Shown one piece after another: positions 24,363 through 34,066 of a stretch of DNA of 64,000 bases. A program made the position numbers and the translations under genes. Origin of the DNA: Pelomonas sp052436255. GTDB lineage: Bacteria; Pseudomonadota; Gammaproteobacteria; Burkholderiales; Burkholderiaceae_C. The notes beneath the pieces were generated by a model that was not told the origin of the DNA, did no database searches, and worked only from the letters and a program-made list of their open reading frames with translations. The stretch covers positions 17,096 to 81,095 of the forward strand of contig JBQVNP010000008.1 in assembly GCA_052436255.1 (NCBI GenBank), in the 5' to 3' direction. The first letter of the stretch is position 1. Every line of letters begins with the position of its first letter.

Positions 24363-26957
24363 ATGAGCAAGCCCGAAGAGTCCTGGTGCCGCGTGAAGGC
24401 GGTGTTCGATGCGGTGACCGAGCTGCCGCCGGCCGAGCGCGACGCGGTCATCGCCGAGGCCGCCCTGCCGCCCGAACTGCTGGCCGAGCTGCGCAGCCTG
24501 CTGCAGCACCATGACGACGCCACCGTCGGCTTCCTCGCCGAGGCCGCGGCCATGCAGGGCGACGGCTGGACCGGCCGCCGCCTGGGTCCCTGGCTGCTGG
24601 TGCGGCAGGTGGGCGCGGGCGGCATGGGCGAGGTCTACGAGGCGGAGCGGGCCGATGGCAGCTACGAAGGCCGCGCGGCCATCAAGCTGCTGCAAGGTGG
24701 CCGCGGCGCCGGCTGGCTGGCGCGCTTCGAGCAGGAGCGCCGGCTGCTGGCGCGCGTCAACCACCCGCACATCGCCCAGCTGATGGACGCCGGCATGACG
24801 CCCGAGGGCCAGCCCTACTTCGTCATGGAGTTCGTCGACGGCCGGCCGCTGGACGAGGCCGCGCGCGGCCTGCCGGTGGCGGACCGCATCGCGCTGATGC
24901 TGCAGCTGTGCGACGCCGTAGCCTTCGCACACCGCCAGCTGCTCGTGCACCGCGACCTCAAGCCCGGCAACGTGTTGGTTGACGCGCATCGCCGCGTCAA
25001 GCTGCTGGACTTCGGCATCGCCAAGGCCATCGCCCCCGACGGCGCCGGGCTGGACGCTACGCAGGCCAGCGCGATGACGCCCAACTACGCCAGCCCCGAG
25101 CAGGTGCGCGGCGAAACGGTGGGCACCGCCACCGACATCTACAGCCTGGGCGTGCTGCTCTACCTGCTGCTGACCGGCGTGCGCCCGACCGGCCGGGATG
25201 CGACCACGCCGCAGGAGGCCGCGCGCAGCGTGTTGGAGGACGAGCCGACCCGCCCTAGCCGCCTGAGCCCCGACGACGTCGGCGACCCGCAGTGGCTGGC
25301 GCAGGCGCGCACGCTGCAGGGCGACCTCGACAACATCGTGCTGAAGGCGCTGGAGAAGCAGCCCGAGCGCCGCTACGCCAGCGTTGACGCGCTGGCCGCC
25401 GACCTGCGCGCCTACCTCGGCGGCTATCCCGTCAGCGCGCGCGCGCCGACCTGGTGCTACCGCACCGCCAAGCTGCTGTCGCGCAACCGGCTCGCCAGCG
25501 GGCTGGCGCTGGTCAGTGTGCTGGCCCTGGTGGGCGGCATGGCCGCGACGACCTGGCAGGCGCGCGAGGCGCGCCGCGCGCAGGCGCTGGCGGAGCAGCG
25601 TCTGGCCGAGGTCAGGCGTGTCACGCACGACCTCGTCTTTGGCTTTGGCGACAGCGTGGAATACCTGCCGGGTGGCCAGAAGATCAAGCTCGACTTGCTG
25701 CGCGACACGCACGCCGCGCTGGAACGCCTGCTGCCCACGCTGGGCGGCGACACGGCGGTCGTGGCCGACATGGCGCAGGTCCAGGTGCGCATGGCGGAGG
25801 CCCTGATGCCCGGCTACCCGGGCTCGCTGGAAAAACCGAATGACGCGCGCCACCACGCCGAGGCCGCGATGAGCCTCGCCACACGGGCCTGGCCGACGCA
25901 GAAGGGCAACGCGCTGTTCGCGACCTATGCCTCGCGCGCCTACAACGTGATGGCTTCGGCCGAGCAGGAGGCGGGCCGGCTGGAGGAAGCCGTCAAGCTC
26001 ACGCGGCAGGGCCTGAAGCTGGCCGAGGAGGGTTTTGCGCTGGCACCGCCCGGCGTGGACCGGCTGCGCTTGCTTGGCGCCATCACCGCGTCGCAGTTCA
26101 ACCTCGGCCTGCTGCTGGACGACAACGGCCAGGGCCTGGACCGGCCGGCCGAGGCCATGGCGGCCTACGGAGCGGCGAAGGCGGGCGCGCTGGCGCAACT
26201 GGGCATGACGGCGGAGATCGCTGCCGTCAACGCAGGCTTGCGGCCGGAGGAGACGCGGCTGGAGGCCGAGCTGGGGCAGACGCAGGCCGTCATCGCCGGC
26301 GCCATGGCGTCGTCCCTGCAGCGTCGGGGTGACTACGCCGGCTCGGCCGAGGCGCGCCGCGAGAACCTCGAGCACCTGCGGCGCGTGCAGCCCATGCACC
26401 CCGAGCAGCAGCAGTTCTGGGCCAGCCTGGCGTCCACGCTGTTCCTGCAGGCGGGCCTGGCGCTGCAGCTGGACCGTCCGGCCGAGGCGCTGGCCGCGAT
26501 GCGCGAGAGCATGGACTGGACGCTGCGCCTGCTGGAAAAGGACGCCGACAACCCGCGATGGCCCGGCGACCGGGATGCGCGTGCCTTGACGCTGGGCACC
26601 GCGCTGGCGTTGACCGGCGCCGCCGCCGAAGCGACACCCTGGCTGGAGCGGACGCGCGCCTACTGGGCGGCCGAGACGGCCAAGGCCGGCACTGCGCGCA
26701 ACCGACGATCGCTGGCCTTGAGCGAGCTGAGGCTGGCCGGCCTGCGTGGCGATGCGAAAGCGATGAAGGCCGCGGCTGTCGCGCTGCAGGCGCTGTCGGA
26801 CGCCGAGATCCGCAGCGTCGACAACGCGCTGGCCGCCGCCGAAGCCGCCTTCATGCTGGCCGACAGGCGCGCTGCCTGCGCGGCCTGGGCACGCGCCGCG
26901 CCGTTGCGGTCACTGCCGCCGCAGGCACTGGCCTGGCGCACAGACCTGGGCTGTTAG
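24363..26957 (+). CDS. Membrane-bound Hanks-type Ser/Thr kinase with TPR-like C-terminus
   Basis: An 864-residue protein. Residues about 75-345 form a complete protein kinase domain: the glycine loop VGAGGMGEVYEAE, catalytic Lys in AAIKLL, HRDLKPGN (Asp198), DFG and the APE-equivalent SPEQ. A transmembrane helix lies near residues 376-397 and the remaining 450 residues are helical TPR-like repeats, presumably periplasmic. It is expected to phosphorylate the ECF sigma factor encoded nearby, as in characterised ECF-kinase pairs. The ATG at 24363 follows the previous gene by 17 bases. Confidence 0.9.
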   Translation: MSKPEESWCRVKAVFDAVTELPPAERDAVIAEAALPPELLAELRSLLQHHDDATVGFLAEAAAMQGDGWTGRRLGPWLLVRQVGAGGMGEVYEAERADGSYEGRAAIKLLQGGRGAGWLARFEQERRLLARVNHPHIAQLMDAGMTPEGQPYFVMEFVDGRPLDEAARGLPVADRIALMLQLCDAVAFAHRQLLVHRDLKPGNVLVDAHRRVKLLDFGIAKAIAPDGAGLDATQASAMTPNYASPEQVRGETVGTATDIYSLGVLLYLLLTGVRPTGRDATTPQEAARSVLEDEPTRPSRLSPDDVGDPQWLAQARTLQGDLDNIVLKALEKQPERRYASVDALAADLRAYLGGYPVSARAPTWCYRTAKLLSRNRLASGLALVSVLALVGGMAATTWQAREARRAQALAEQRLAEVRRVTHDLVFGFGDSVEYLPGGQKIKLDLLRDTHAALERLLPTLGGDTAVVADMAQVQVRMAEALMPGYPGSLEKPNDARHHAEAAMSLATRAWPTQKGNALFATYASRAYNVMASAEQEAGRLEEAVKLTRQGLKLAEEGFALAPPGVDRLRLLGAITASQFNLGLLLDDNGQGLDRPAEAMAAYGAAKAGALAQLGMTAEIAAVNAGLRPEETRLEAELGQTQAVIAGAMASSLQRRGDYAGSAEARRENLEHLRRVQPMHPEQQQFWASLASTLFLQAGLALQLDRPAEALAAMRESMDWTLRLLEKDADNPRWPGDRDARALTLGTALALTGAAAEATPWLERTRAYWAAETAKAGTARNRRSLALSELRLAGLRGDAKAMKAAAVALQALSDAEIRSVDNALAAAEAAFMLADRRAACAAWARAAPLRSLPPQALAWRTDLGC

Positions 26958-26960
26958 GCC

Positions 26961-29534
26961 TCAGCCTTGCGCGATGCGCTTGGCCAGATGGGCCAGCGCT
27001 TCTTCCACCTGGTCCACCAGCACCAGGCACAGGTCACCGGGCTGCAGGCGCGAGAGCGCCCGATCGATGGCCGTGAACTCGCCGATGATTTCCTCGACAT
27101 GCCGGGTGCGTGATGCGCCTTGCAGTCCGGCGCGCAGCAGCGCGACGACCTCGCCGGCGGCGCGGCCGCGCTGGCAGGCGTCTTCGTAGAGGATGACCTC
27201 GTCGAAGGCGGCGCCAAGGATCTCGGTCTGCACGCGGATGTCCTCGTCGCGCCGGTCGCCCGCGCCGCTGATGACGACGCTGCGCGTCTTGGCCGGCAGC
27301 GCCGCCACGGCGCCGACCAGGGCCTTCATCGCATCACCGTTGTGGCCGTAGTCGGCGATGACGGTGGCGCCGCGGTAGTCCATGACATTGAATCGGCCAG
27401 GCGCGTTATCGGCATCGTTGGAGAAGCTGCCGACGCCGCGGCGGATGGTGTCCCAGTCCAGCCCCACGGCCCAGGCGGCAGCGACCGAGGCCATCGCGTT
27501 CTCGACCTGGAAGCCGATCAGGCCGCCGCGCGTGATCGGGATGTCGCGCAGCGGGATGCTCTCCCGCCACACGCCCTGCGCGGCGACGAGCTGGTCGCCG
27601 TCGACATAGACACAGCGCTTGCCCTGGGCGCGGTGCGTGGCCATCACCGGGTGGTGACGGTCGGCCGCGAAGTAGATGACCTGGCCGGGGCAGACGGCGG
27701 ACATGCCTGCCGTCAGCGGGTCCGCGGCGTTCAGCACGGCATAGCCGCCGGGCGCGACGTTCTGCACGATGACGCGCTTGACCAGGATGAGGTCTTCGGC
27801 CGTGTTCAGGAAGTTCATGCCCAGGTGGTCGCCCGCCCCGACATTGGTGACGACGGCGACCTGGCAGCGGTCGAAGCCCAGGCCCTCGCGCAGGATGCCG
27901 CCCCGCGCGGTCTCCAGCACGGCGGCTTCGACGTCCGGGTGCATCAACACGTTGCGCGCGCTCTTGGGGCCGGAGCAGTCGCCGCTGTCGATCTGGCGGC
28001 CATCGACATAGACGCCGTCGGTGTTGGTCATGCCGACCTTGAGGCCGCAGCTGGCGAACATGTGGGCGATCAGCCGCGTGACCGTCGTCTTGCCATTGGT
28101 GCCCGTGACGGCGACGACCGGGATGCGGCCGTCCTCGGCCATGCCGCCGGATTTATGCCCCATGCCGAACAAGTGGCCGACGATGGCCTCGCCGACGTTG
28201 CGGCCCTTGCCGTAGCTCGGGCTCAGGTGCATGCGCAGGCCCGGCGCAGCGTTCACTTCGACGATGCCGCCGCTGATCTCCTCCAGCGGGCGCAGCACTG
28301 TCTCGGCAACGACATCGACGCCGCAGACATGCAGTCCCACAACCTGGGCAGCCGCGATGGCGCGGGCGGCGACTTCCGGATGCACGTCGTCCGTCACGTC
28401 GGTGGCGGTGCCGCCGGTGGACAGGTTGGCGTTGTTGCGCAGGATGACGCGTTGGCCCTTCTCGGGGACGGACTCGGGGGTCAGGTCTTGCTGAGTCAGG
28501 CGTGCAACGGCGATGTCGTCGAAGCGGATCTTGGTCAGCGACGTGGCATGGCCGTCACCGCGCTTGGGGTCGGCATTGACCTTGTCGACCAGCTGCTTGA
28601 CGGTGTGAATGCCGTCACCGATGACATGCGGAGGGTCGCGGCGCGCGGCGGCGATGAGCTTGTCGCCGATGACGAGCAGGCGGTAGTCCGAACCGGGCAA
28701 GAACTTCTCGACCATGACGGTGCCGATCTCGTCGGCCGCCTTGTAGGCCGCCGCGATGCCTTCGCGCGTCGTCACGTTGACGGTCACGCCCTTGCCCTGG
28801 TTGCCGTCCTGCGGCTTGACGACGACGGGCAGACCGATCTCCTGAGCCACTTCCCAGGCGTCGTCCGCCGACTCGACCGGGCGGCCGATGGGCACCGGCA
28901 CGCCGGCGGCCTGCAGCAGGCGCTTGCAGAGGTCCTTGTCCTGGGCGATGGATTCGCTGACGGCGCTGGTCGCGTCGACCTCGGCGGCCCAGATGCGACG
29001 CTGCTTGGCGCCCCAGCCGAACTGCACCAGGCTGCCCTGCGTCAGACGGCGGTAGGGGATGCCGCGCGCCAGCGCTGCGTCGACGATGGAGCCGGTCGAT
29101 GGGCCCAGGCGGATGTCCTCGTCGAGCTCGCGCAATTGCGCCAGCACGGCGTCGGCATCGAATTCGCTGCCGTCCAGCGCCGCGTTGACCAGCTTGATCG
29201 CATGCTCGAAGGCCAGGCGGCCGACGTCTTCCTCGCTGTACTCGACGACGATCTGGTAGGTGCCGGCCTCCGGCGTGACGTGCGTCTGGCTGAAGGTGAC
29301 CGGGCAGCCGGCCTGGGCCTGCAGCGCCAGCGTGGCCTGCTCCAGCACCTGGGCCAGCGAGGCGTCGGTGCGCAGCTCGCCGATGGTCGGGAAGAGCTGG
29401 CGCAGGCGCGACTCGAAGCCGGGCAGGCGTTCGAGCGAACGCTCGGACTCGGTGCAATGCACGACGGCCTCGATGGCGGTGTGGCGGCTCCACATATTGG
29501 GGCCGCGCAGCGCGCGGGTGCGTGAAACGTCCAT
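26961..29534 (-). CDS. cphA: Cyanophycin synthetase (CphA1 type)
   Basis: An 857-residue cyanophycin synthetase, which polymerises aspartate and arginine into the storage polymer multi-L-arginyl-poly-L-aspartate. It has an N-terminal domain, an ATP-grasp region at about residues 220-470 (VVVKPQDGNQGKGVTV, IVEVNAAPGLRMH) and a Mur-ligase domain whose P-loop GTNGKTT at about 478-484 is intact. Both catalytic halves therefore look active. It lies 12 bases downstream of a second cphA gene, and its end is 3 bases from the convergent kinase gene. No cyanophycinase gene is in the window. Confidence 0.95.
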   Translation of the reverse strand: MDVSRTRALRGPNMWSRHTAIEAVVHCTESERSLERLPGFESRLRQLFPTIGELRTDASLAQVLEQATLALQAQAGCPVTFSQTHVTPEAGTYQIVVEYSEEDVGRLAFEHAIKLVNAALDGSEFDADAVLAQLRELDEDIRLGPSTGSIVDAALARGIPYRRLTQGSLVQFGWGAKQRRIWAAEVDATSAVSESIAQDKDLCKRLLQAAGVPVPIGRPVESADDAWEVAQEIGLPVVVKPQDGNQGKGVTVNVTTREGIAAAYKAADEIGTVMVEKFLPGSDYRLLVIGDKLIAAARRDPPHVIGDGIHTVKQLVDKVNADPKRGDGHATSLTKIRFDDIAVARLTQQDLTPESVPEKGQRVILRNNANLSTGGTATDVTDDVHPEVAARAIAAAQVVGLHVCGVDVVAETVLRPLEEISGGIVEVNAAPGLRMHLSPSYGKGRNVGEAIVGHLFGMGHKSGGMAEDGRIPVVAVTGTNGKTTVTRLIAHMFASCGLKVGMTNTDGVYVDGRQIDSGDCSGPKSARNVLMHPDVEAAVLETARGGILREGLGFDRCQVAVVTNVGAGDHLGMNFLNTAEDLILVKRVIVQNVAPGGYAVLNAADPLTAGMSAVCPGQVIYFAADRHHPVMATHRAQGKRCVYVDGDQLVAAQGVWRESIPLRDIPITRGGLIGFQVENAMASVAAAWAVGLDWDTIRRGVGSFSNDADNAPGRFNVMDYRGATVIADYGHNGDAMKALVGAVAALPAKTRSVVISGAGDRRDEDIRVQTEILGAAFDEVILYEDACQRGRAAGEVVALLRAGLQGASRTRHVEEIIGEFTAIDRALSRLQPGDLCLVLVDQVEEALAHLAKRIAQG

Positions 29535-29546
29535 GGGTTTTTGGAG

Positions 29547-31733
29547 TTAGGCGAGGTGGAGTTCGGGCACGAAGGTGTCGAGGCCGGCGGCGATCAGTTC
29601 GGGCGAGATGCCCAGCGCCCAGGCAGCCGCAACGGCGGCAAGCAGGGTGGGCGCGTCGGCGGCCTGGGCGCCGAAGCGGCGCAGCAGGGCCTCGATGTTG
29701 GCCCCGGGCGTCTCCGCCGGGCCCTGGGCCAGCACGGCGGCGCCGCCGCGCAGGAAGACGGCGCGGCCGCCCCGGTCACGGTGATGCTGGATGGCGTCCA
29801 GCCGGCCGTCCTCGGCATAGAAGACGACCTCGCCATCACTCAGCTCGGCCATGTCGACCAGGCGCGGATGCGCGGCATGCAGCACGCTGGCGCCTTCGCT
29901 GAGCACCACGTCGATCTGGGTGCGCAGCACCTTGTAGAGCTGGTTCTCGTCCTGCACGTCGAACTCGGCCAGCGCGGCGATGCCGTCCATGTCGGTGACC
30001 ACGCCGACCTGGCAACGGTCGTAGGCGAGGCCGTCGCGCAGCACCGAGGCGGGGTCGTTCTCGATGACCACGGCATTGACGCCGCGGTTCATCAGCAGGC
30101 GGTGGGCGGCGTCCCAGCGGGCGCTGTCCTTCTTCTCGACGCGGCGCGTGCCGAGGAAGAGGCCGTCGCGGCAGGCCAGGCCGACATGGCGGCCGTTGAG
30201 GTGCAGCAGCCAGGCGACCAGGCGCGAGATCTGCGCGCCGCCGCGCGAGCCGGCCACGCCGACGATGGGGATGCGGCCGCTCTCGTCCTCGGCGAAGAGG
30301 TGGTCGATGATGGCCTGGCCCACCGGCTGGGGCGAGCCGCCGGCGGGCTTGAGGTGCATCAGCAGGCCCGGGCCGGCATTCACCTCGACGACGGCGCCGC
30401 CGGTCTCGGCGAGCGGCTTGGAGATGTCCTCGGTGACGAGGTCGACACCGGCGATGTCCAGGCCGATGGTGCGCGCCGCCAGCGACACCGCATGCGCGAC
30501 CTCTGGGTGGACCTCGGGCGTGCAGTCGATGGCGACATTGCCGTTGCGCTGGATCAGCACCGACTTGCCGGCCCGCGGTACGGTCTCGGCCGCAACGCCC
30601 TGGCGCTTCAGGTCCAGCAGCACGACGGGATCTTCGCCGAGGGTAATGCGGTTGAGCGGGAAGTCCTCGGTCAGGCCGCGGCGCGGGTCGGTGTTGATCT
30701 GCAGGTCGATGAGTTCGGCGACCGTGTGCACGCCGTCGCCATGCACCCACGCCGCCTCGCCGCGCGCCGCAGCCACCACCTGGCCGCCGACGACCAGCAC
30801 GCGGTGCTCGTTGCCGCGGATGTAGCGCTCCACCAGCACGGACGAGCCTTCGGCGTCGGCCAGCTTGAAGGCGGCCTCGCAGTCGGCTTCGTTGGCGATG
30901 TCCAGCGTGACGCCGCGGCCGTGGTTGCCGTCGCTGGGCTTGATGACGACAGGCAGGCCCAGGTCCTGAGCGGCGCGCCAGGCTTCGGCGGCGCTCTTGA
31001 CTTCCTCGCCGGCCGGCACCGGCACGCCGACAGCCTTGAGCAAGGTCTTGGTCAGGTCCTTGTCGCCAGCGATGCCTTCGGCGATGGCGCTGGTCATGTC
31101 GGTCTCGGCCGTCCAGATGCGGCGCTGGCGCGCGCCGTGGCCGAGCTGCACGAGGTTGCCGTCGTTCAGGCGGATGTGAGGAATTCGCCGGTCGGTGGCC
31201 GCCGCGACGATGGCCGCCGTGGAGGGCCCCAGGTAGCAGTCGTCCAGCTTCTCGCGCACGCGCGTCACGGCGGCCGGTACGTCGAAGGGCTGGTCGTTGA
31301 TCATGGCCATGATGAGGGCGTGGCCCTCGGCCAGTGCCGCACGCGCCACCTGCTCGTCGCGGGCGCGGAAGACCATGCGGTAGACGCCGCGCTGGGAGGT
31401 CGAGCGCGTCTGGCCAAAGCCGGTGGGCATGCCGGAAAGGTTGAGCAGCTCGATGACGATGTGCTCCAGCACATGGCCCATCCAGGTGCCGCCGCGCAGG
31501 CGCTCGATGAAGCCGCCGCGCTCGCCGACGCCGCAATGGTGCTCGATCAGGTTGGGCAGGGCGGCCGTCAACCGGTCGTTGAAGCCGGGCAGCAGGTGGC
31601 TGGGGTGGTCCTCCAGCTCGCCCAGGTCCAGCCAGACCTCCAGCACGGGCCGGTAGGTCCACATGTTGGGGCCGCGCAGGTAGTTGATGCGCAAGAGCTT
31701 GATGTCTTCGCGGATGTCTTGTTTTTTGCTCAT
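29547..31733 (-). CDS. Cyanophycin synthetase paralogue with degenerate Mur-ligase P-loop (CphA2-like)
   Basis: A 728-residue paralogue of the neighbouring CphA. The ATP-grasp half is well conserved (VVIKPSDGNHGRGVTL, VVEVNAGPGLLMH). In the Mur-ligase half the P-loop is replaced by GVAGSRGGAQISRL, lacking the GKT/S that binds phosphate, and the C-terminus is over 100 residues shorter. This fits CphA2-type enzymes, which use only the ATP-grasp site. The ATG at 31733 gives the usual short N-terminus before the RGPNMW motif shared with CphA1. It is the upstream gene of the cphA2-cphA1 operon. Confidence 0.9.
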   Translation of the reverse strand: MSKKQDIREDIKLLRINYLRGPNMWTYRPVLEVWLDLGELEDHPSHLLPGFNDRLTAALPNLIEHHCGVGERGGFIERLRGGTWMGHVLEHIVIELLNLSGMPTGFGQTRSTSQRGVYRMVFRARDEQVARAALAEGHALIMAMINDQPFDVPAAVTRVREKLDDCYLGPSTAAIVAAATDRRIPHIRLNDGNLVQLGHGARQRRIWTAETDMTSAIAEGIAGDKDLTKTLLKAVGVPVPAGEEVKSAAEAWRAAQDLGLPVVIKPSDGNHGRGVTLDIANEADCEAAFKLADAEGSSVLVERYIRGNEHRVLVVGGQVVAAARGEAAWVHGDGVHTVAELIDLQINTDPRRGLTEDFPLNRITLGEDPVVLLDLKRQGVAAETVPRAGKSVLIQRNGNVAIDCTPEVHPEVAHAVSLAARTIGLDIAGVDLVTEDISKPLAETGGAVVEVNAGPGLLMHLKPAGGSPQPVGQAIIDHLFAEDESGRIPIVGVAGSRGGAQISRLVAWLLHLNGRHVGLACRDGLFLGTRRVEKKDSARWDAAHRLLMNRGVNAVVIENDPASVLRDGLAYDRCQVGVVTDMDGIAALAEFDVQDENQLYKVLRTQIDVVLSEGASVLHAAHPRLVDMAELSDGEVVFYAEDGRLDAIQHHRDRGGRAVFLRGGAAVLAQGPAETPGANIEALLRRFGAQAADAPTLLAAVAAAWALGISPELIAAGLDTFVPELHLA

Positions 31734-31822
31734 GAGATCAAGGGTAGGCGCCGCGGGCGCTGGGAATTGTGCGCTGAAGTCATGGCGGAGAATTGCTGCC
31801 GCCTGCTGGAGCCAACAAGAAC

Positions 31823-34066
31823 ATGCAAGACCTTCCCATCGCAACGCCCCATCCGCAAACAGCCGCCCTTCAAGGGCGGCTCGTGGCTGGCGAGAACGTG
31901 GTGGCGACGCTGGAGGTTGACCTGGACACGCAAGGCCGCTTCGGCCAGGGTCTGGTTGCACTGACGAATTCACGCCTGCTGGCCTTTGATCCGGCCGCCG
32001 GGAACTGGGCCGAGCACCCGCTGGCCCCGGGCCAGAGCCTCAAGCTCAGCGACCACGGCGGCCTGGCTTTCATGGAGCTGTTCGACGCCGGGGGACGGCT
32101 GGCCCGCTGGCGCTTCACCCTTGCCTGCAACCCGGCGGCGGTGCGCCTGGTTGACGCCTTCGAGCGCGAGGTGCAGCGGCTGGCCGGCCATGCCGTTCCG
32201 GTGGACGACGCCGAGGGCGAGGACTCGTCCTTCGATTTCGGCGAGGCCAGCAAGCCGTCCAGCACCTGGGTGCTGCTGCGCCTGTGGCGCTTTGCCCGGC
32301 CCTACCAGGGCCAGCTCTTGCTGGGCTTTGCGCTGATGCTGGGCGCCACCGGTGCGACGCTGGTGTCACCCTATCTGACGATGCCGCTGATGGATCGGGT
32401 GCTGATCCCCTTCCAGAACGGCCAGCAGATCGACCCCGGCCTGGTCGGCCTGCTGCTGAGTGGCCTGTTCGGCGCCGCGCTGCTGTCCTGGGGCCTGGGC
32501 TGGGCCAAGACCTATCTGCTGTCGCTGGTGTCCGAGCGCATCGCGGCCGACCTGCGCACGGCCACCTTCGAGCATTTGCTGGGGCTGTCGCTGGAGTACT
32601 TCGGCAACAAGCGCACGGGCGACCTGATGGCGCGCATCGGCTCCGAGACGGACCGCATCTCGGTCTTTCTGAGCCTGCATGCGCTGGACTTCATCACCGA
32701 CGTGCTGATGCTCGCGATGACCTCCATCATCCTGTTCAGCATCCACCCCGGCCTGGCTCTGGCCACGCTGGTGCCGCTGCCCTTCATCGCCTGGCTGATC
32801 CACCTGGTGCGCGACCGGCTGCGCACGGGCTTCGAGAAGATCGACCGGGTCTGGGGCGAGGTCACCAACATCCTGGCCGATACCATCCCCGGCATCCGCG
32901 TGGTCAAGGCGTTCGCACAGGAGCGGCGTGAGGCGGCGCGTTTCCGCGACGCCAACCAGAAGAACCTGCAGGTCAACGACAGGCTCAACAAGACCTGGAG
33001 CCTGTTCACGCCCAGCGTGGCACTGCTGACGGAGATGGGCCTGTTGGTGGTCTGGGGCGTGGGCATCTGGCTGATCTCGCACCAGAGCATCACCGTCGGC
33101 ACCTTGACGGCTTTCCTGGCCTATATCGGGCGCTTCTACGGCCGGCTGGATTCGATGAGCCGCATCGTCTCGGTCACGCAGAAGGCGGCGGCCGGGGCCA
33201 AGCGCATCTTCGACATCCTCGACCATGTCTCCAACGTGCCCGACCCGGTCAACCCGCAGCGCTTCGAGAACGTGACCGGTGCCATCTCCCTGCAGGGCGT
33301 GAACTTCCGCTATGGCTCGCGCTCGGTGATCCGGTCGCTGAACCTGGACATCCGGCCGGGCGAGATGGTCGGCCTGGTGGGCCACAGCGGCTCGGGCAAG
33401 AGCACGCTGGTCAACCTGATCTGCCGCTTCTACGACGTGACCGAAGGCAGCATCAAGGTTGACGGCGTGGACCTGCGACGCATCAAGGTGACTGATTACC
33501 GCCGCCACATCGGGCTGGTGCTGCAGGAGCCCTTTCTGTTCTTCGGCAGCATCGCCGAGAACATCGCCTACGGCAAGCCCGAGGCGACGCGCGAGGAGAT
33601 CGTCGCGGCGGCCCGCGCCGCCCATGCGCACGAGTTCATCCTGCGCCTGCCGCATGGCTATGACAGCTTGGTCGGCGAGCGCGGCCAGGGGCTGTCGGGG
33701 GGCGAGCGTCAGCGCATTTCCATCGCCCGCGCGCTGCTGATCAACCCGGCCGTCCTCATCCTCGACGAGGCGACGAGCGCCGTCGACACCGAGACCGAGA
33801 AGGAGATCCAGAAGGCGCTGGACAACCTGGTGAAGGGCCGCACGACGATTGCCATCGCCCACCGGCTGTCGACGCTGCGCAAGGCCGACCGCCTGGTCGT
33901 CATGGATCGCGGCGAGATCGTCGAGCTGGGGCCGCATGACGAGCTGATCGCCATGCAGGGCCACTACTGGCGGCTGTGGGAAGCGCAGGCCCGCCGCGTC
34001 GACCAGGAAGACCTGGAAGAACACGAGCTGGCCCCCAACCCCAGCGCGCACACGGAGAACGCATGA
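31823..34066 (+). CDS. Cyanophycin-locus ABC exporter with N-terminal PH-like domain
   Basis: A 747-residue half-transporter. After an unusual N-terminal domain (about residues 14-130, beta-rich, with LVALTNSRLLAFDP and a closing helix, PH/GRAM-like in pattern) come about six membrane helices and an ATPase with Walker A GHSGSGKST, signature LSGGERQR and Walker B VLILDEATS. The ATG at 31823 opens in front of the extra domain. It overlaps the DUF1854 gene by 4 bases and is divergent from cphA2, so it is probably linked to cyanophycin metabolism. Its cargo is unknown. Confidence 0.88.
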   Translation: MQDLPIATPHPQTAALQGRLVAGENVVATLEVDLDTQGRFGQGLVALTNSRLLAFDPAAGNWAEHPLAPGQSLKLSDHGGLAFMELFDAGGRLARWRFTLACNPAAVRLVDAFEREVQRLAGHAVPVDDAEGEDSSFDFGEASKPSSTWVLLRLWRFARPYQGQLLLGFALMLGATGATLVSPYLTMPLMDRVLIPFQNGQQIDPGLVGLLLSGLFGAALLSWGLGWAKTYLLSLVSERIAADLRTATFEHLLGLSLEYFGNKRTGDLMARIGSETDRISVFLSLHALDFITDVLMLAMTSIILFSIHPGLALATLVPLPFIAWLIHLVRDRLRTGFEKIDRVWGEVTNILADTIPGIRVVKAFAQERREAARFRDANQKNLQVNDRLNKTWSLFTPSVALLTEMGLLVVWGVGIWLISHQSITVGTLTAFLAYIGRFYGRLDSMSRIVSVTQKAAAGAKRIFDILDHVSNVPDPVNPQRFENVTGAISLQGVNFRYGSRSVIRSLNLDIRPGEMVGLVGHSGSGKSTLVNLICRFYDVTEGSIKVDGVDLRRIKVTDYRRHIGLVLQEPFLFFGSIAENIAYGKPEATREEIVAAARAAHAHEFILRLPHGYDSLVGERGQGLSGGERQRISIARALLINPAVLILDEATSAVDTETEKEIQKALDNLVKGRTTIAIAHRLSTLRKADRLVVMDRGEIVELGPHDELIAMQGHYWRLWEAQARRVDQEDLEEHELAPNPSAHTENA

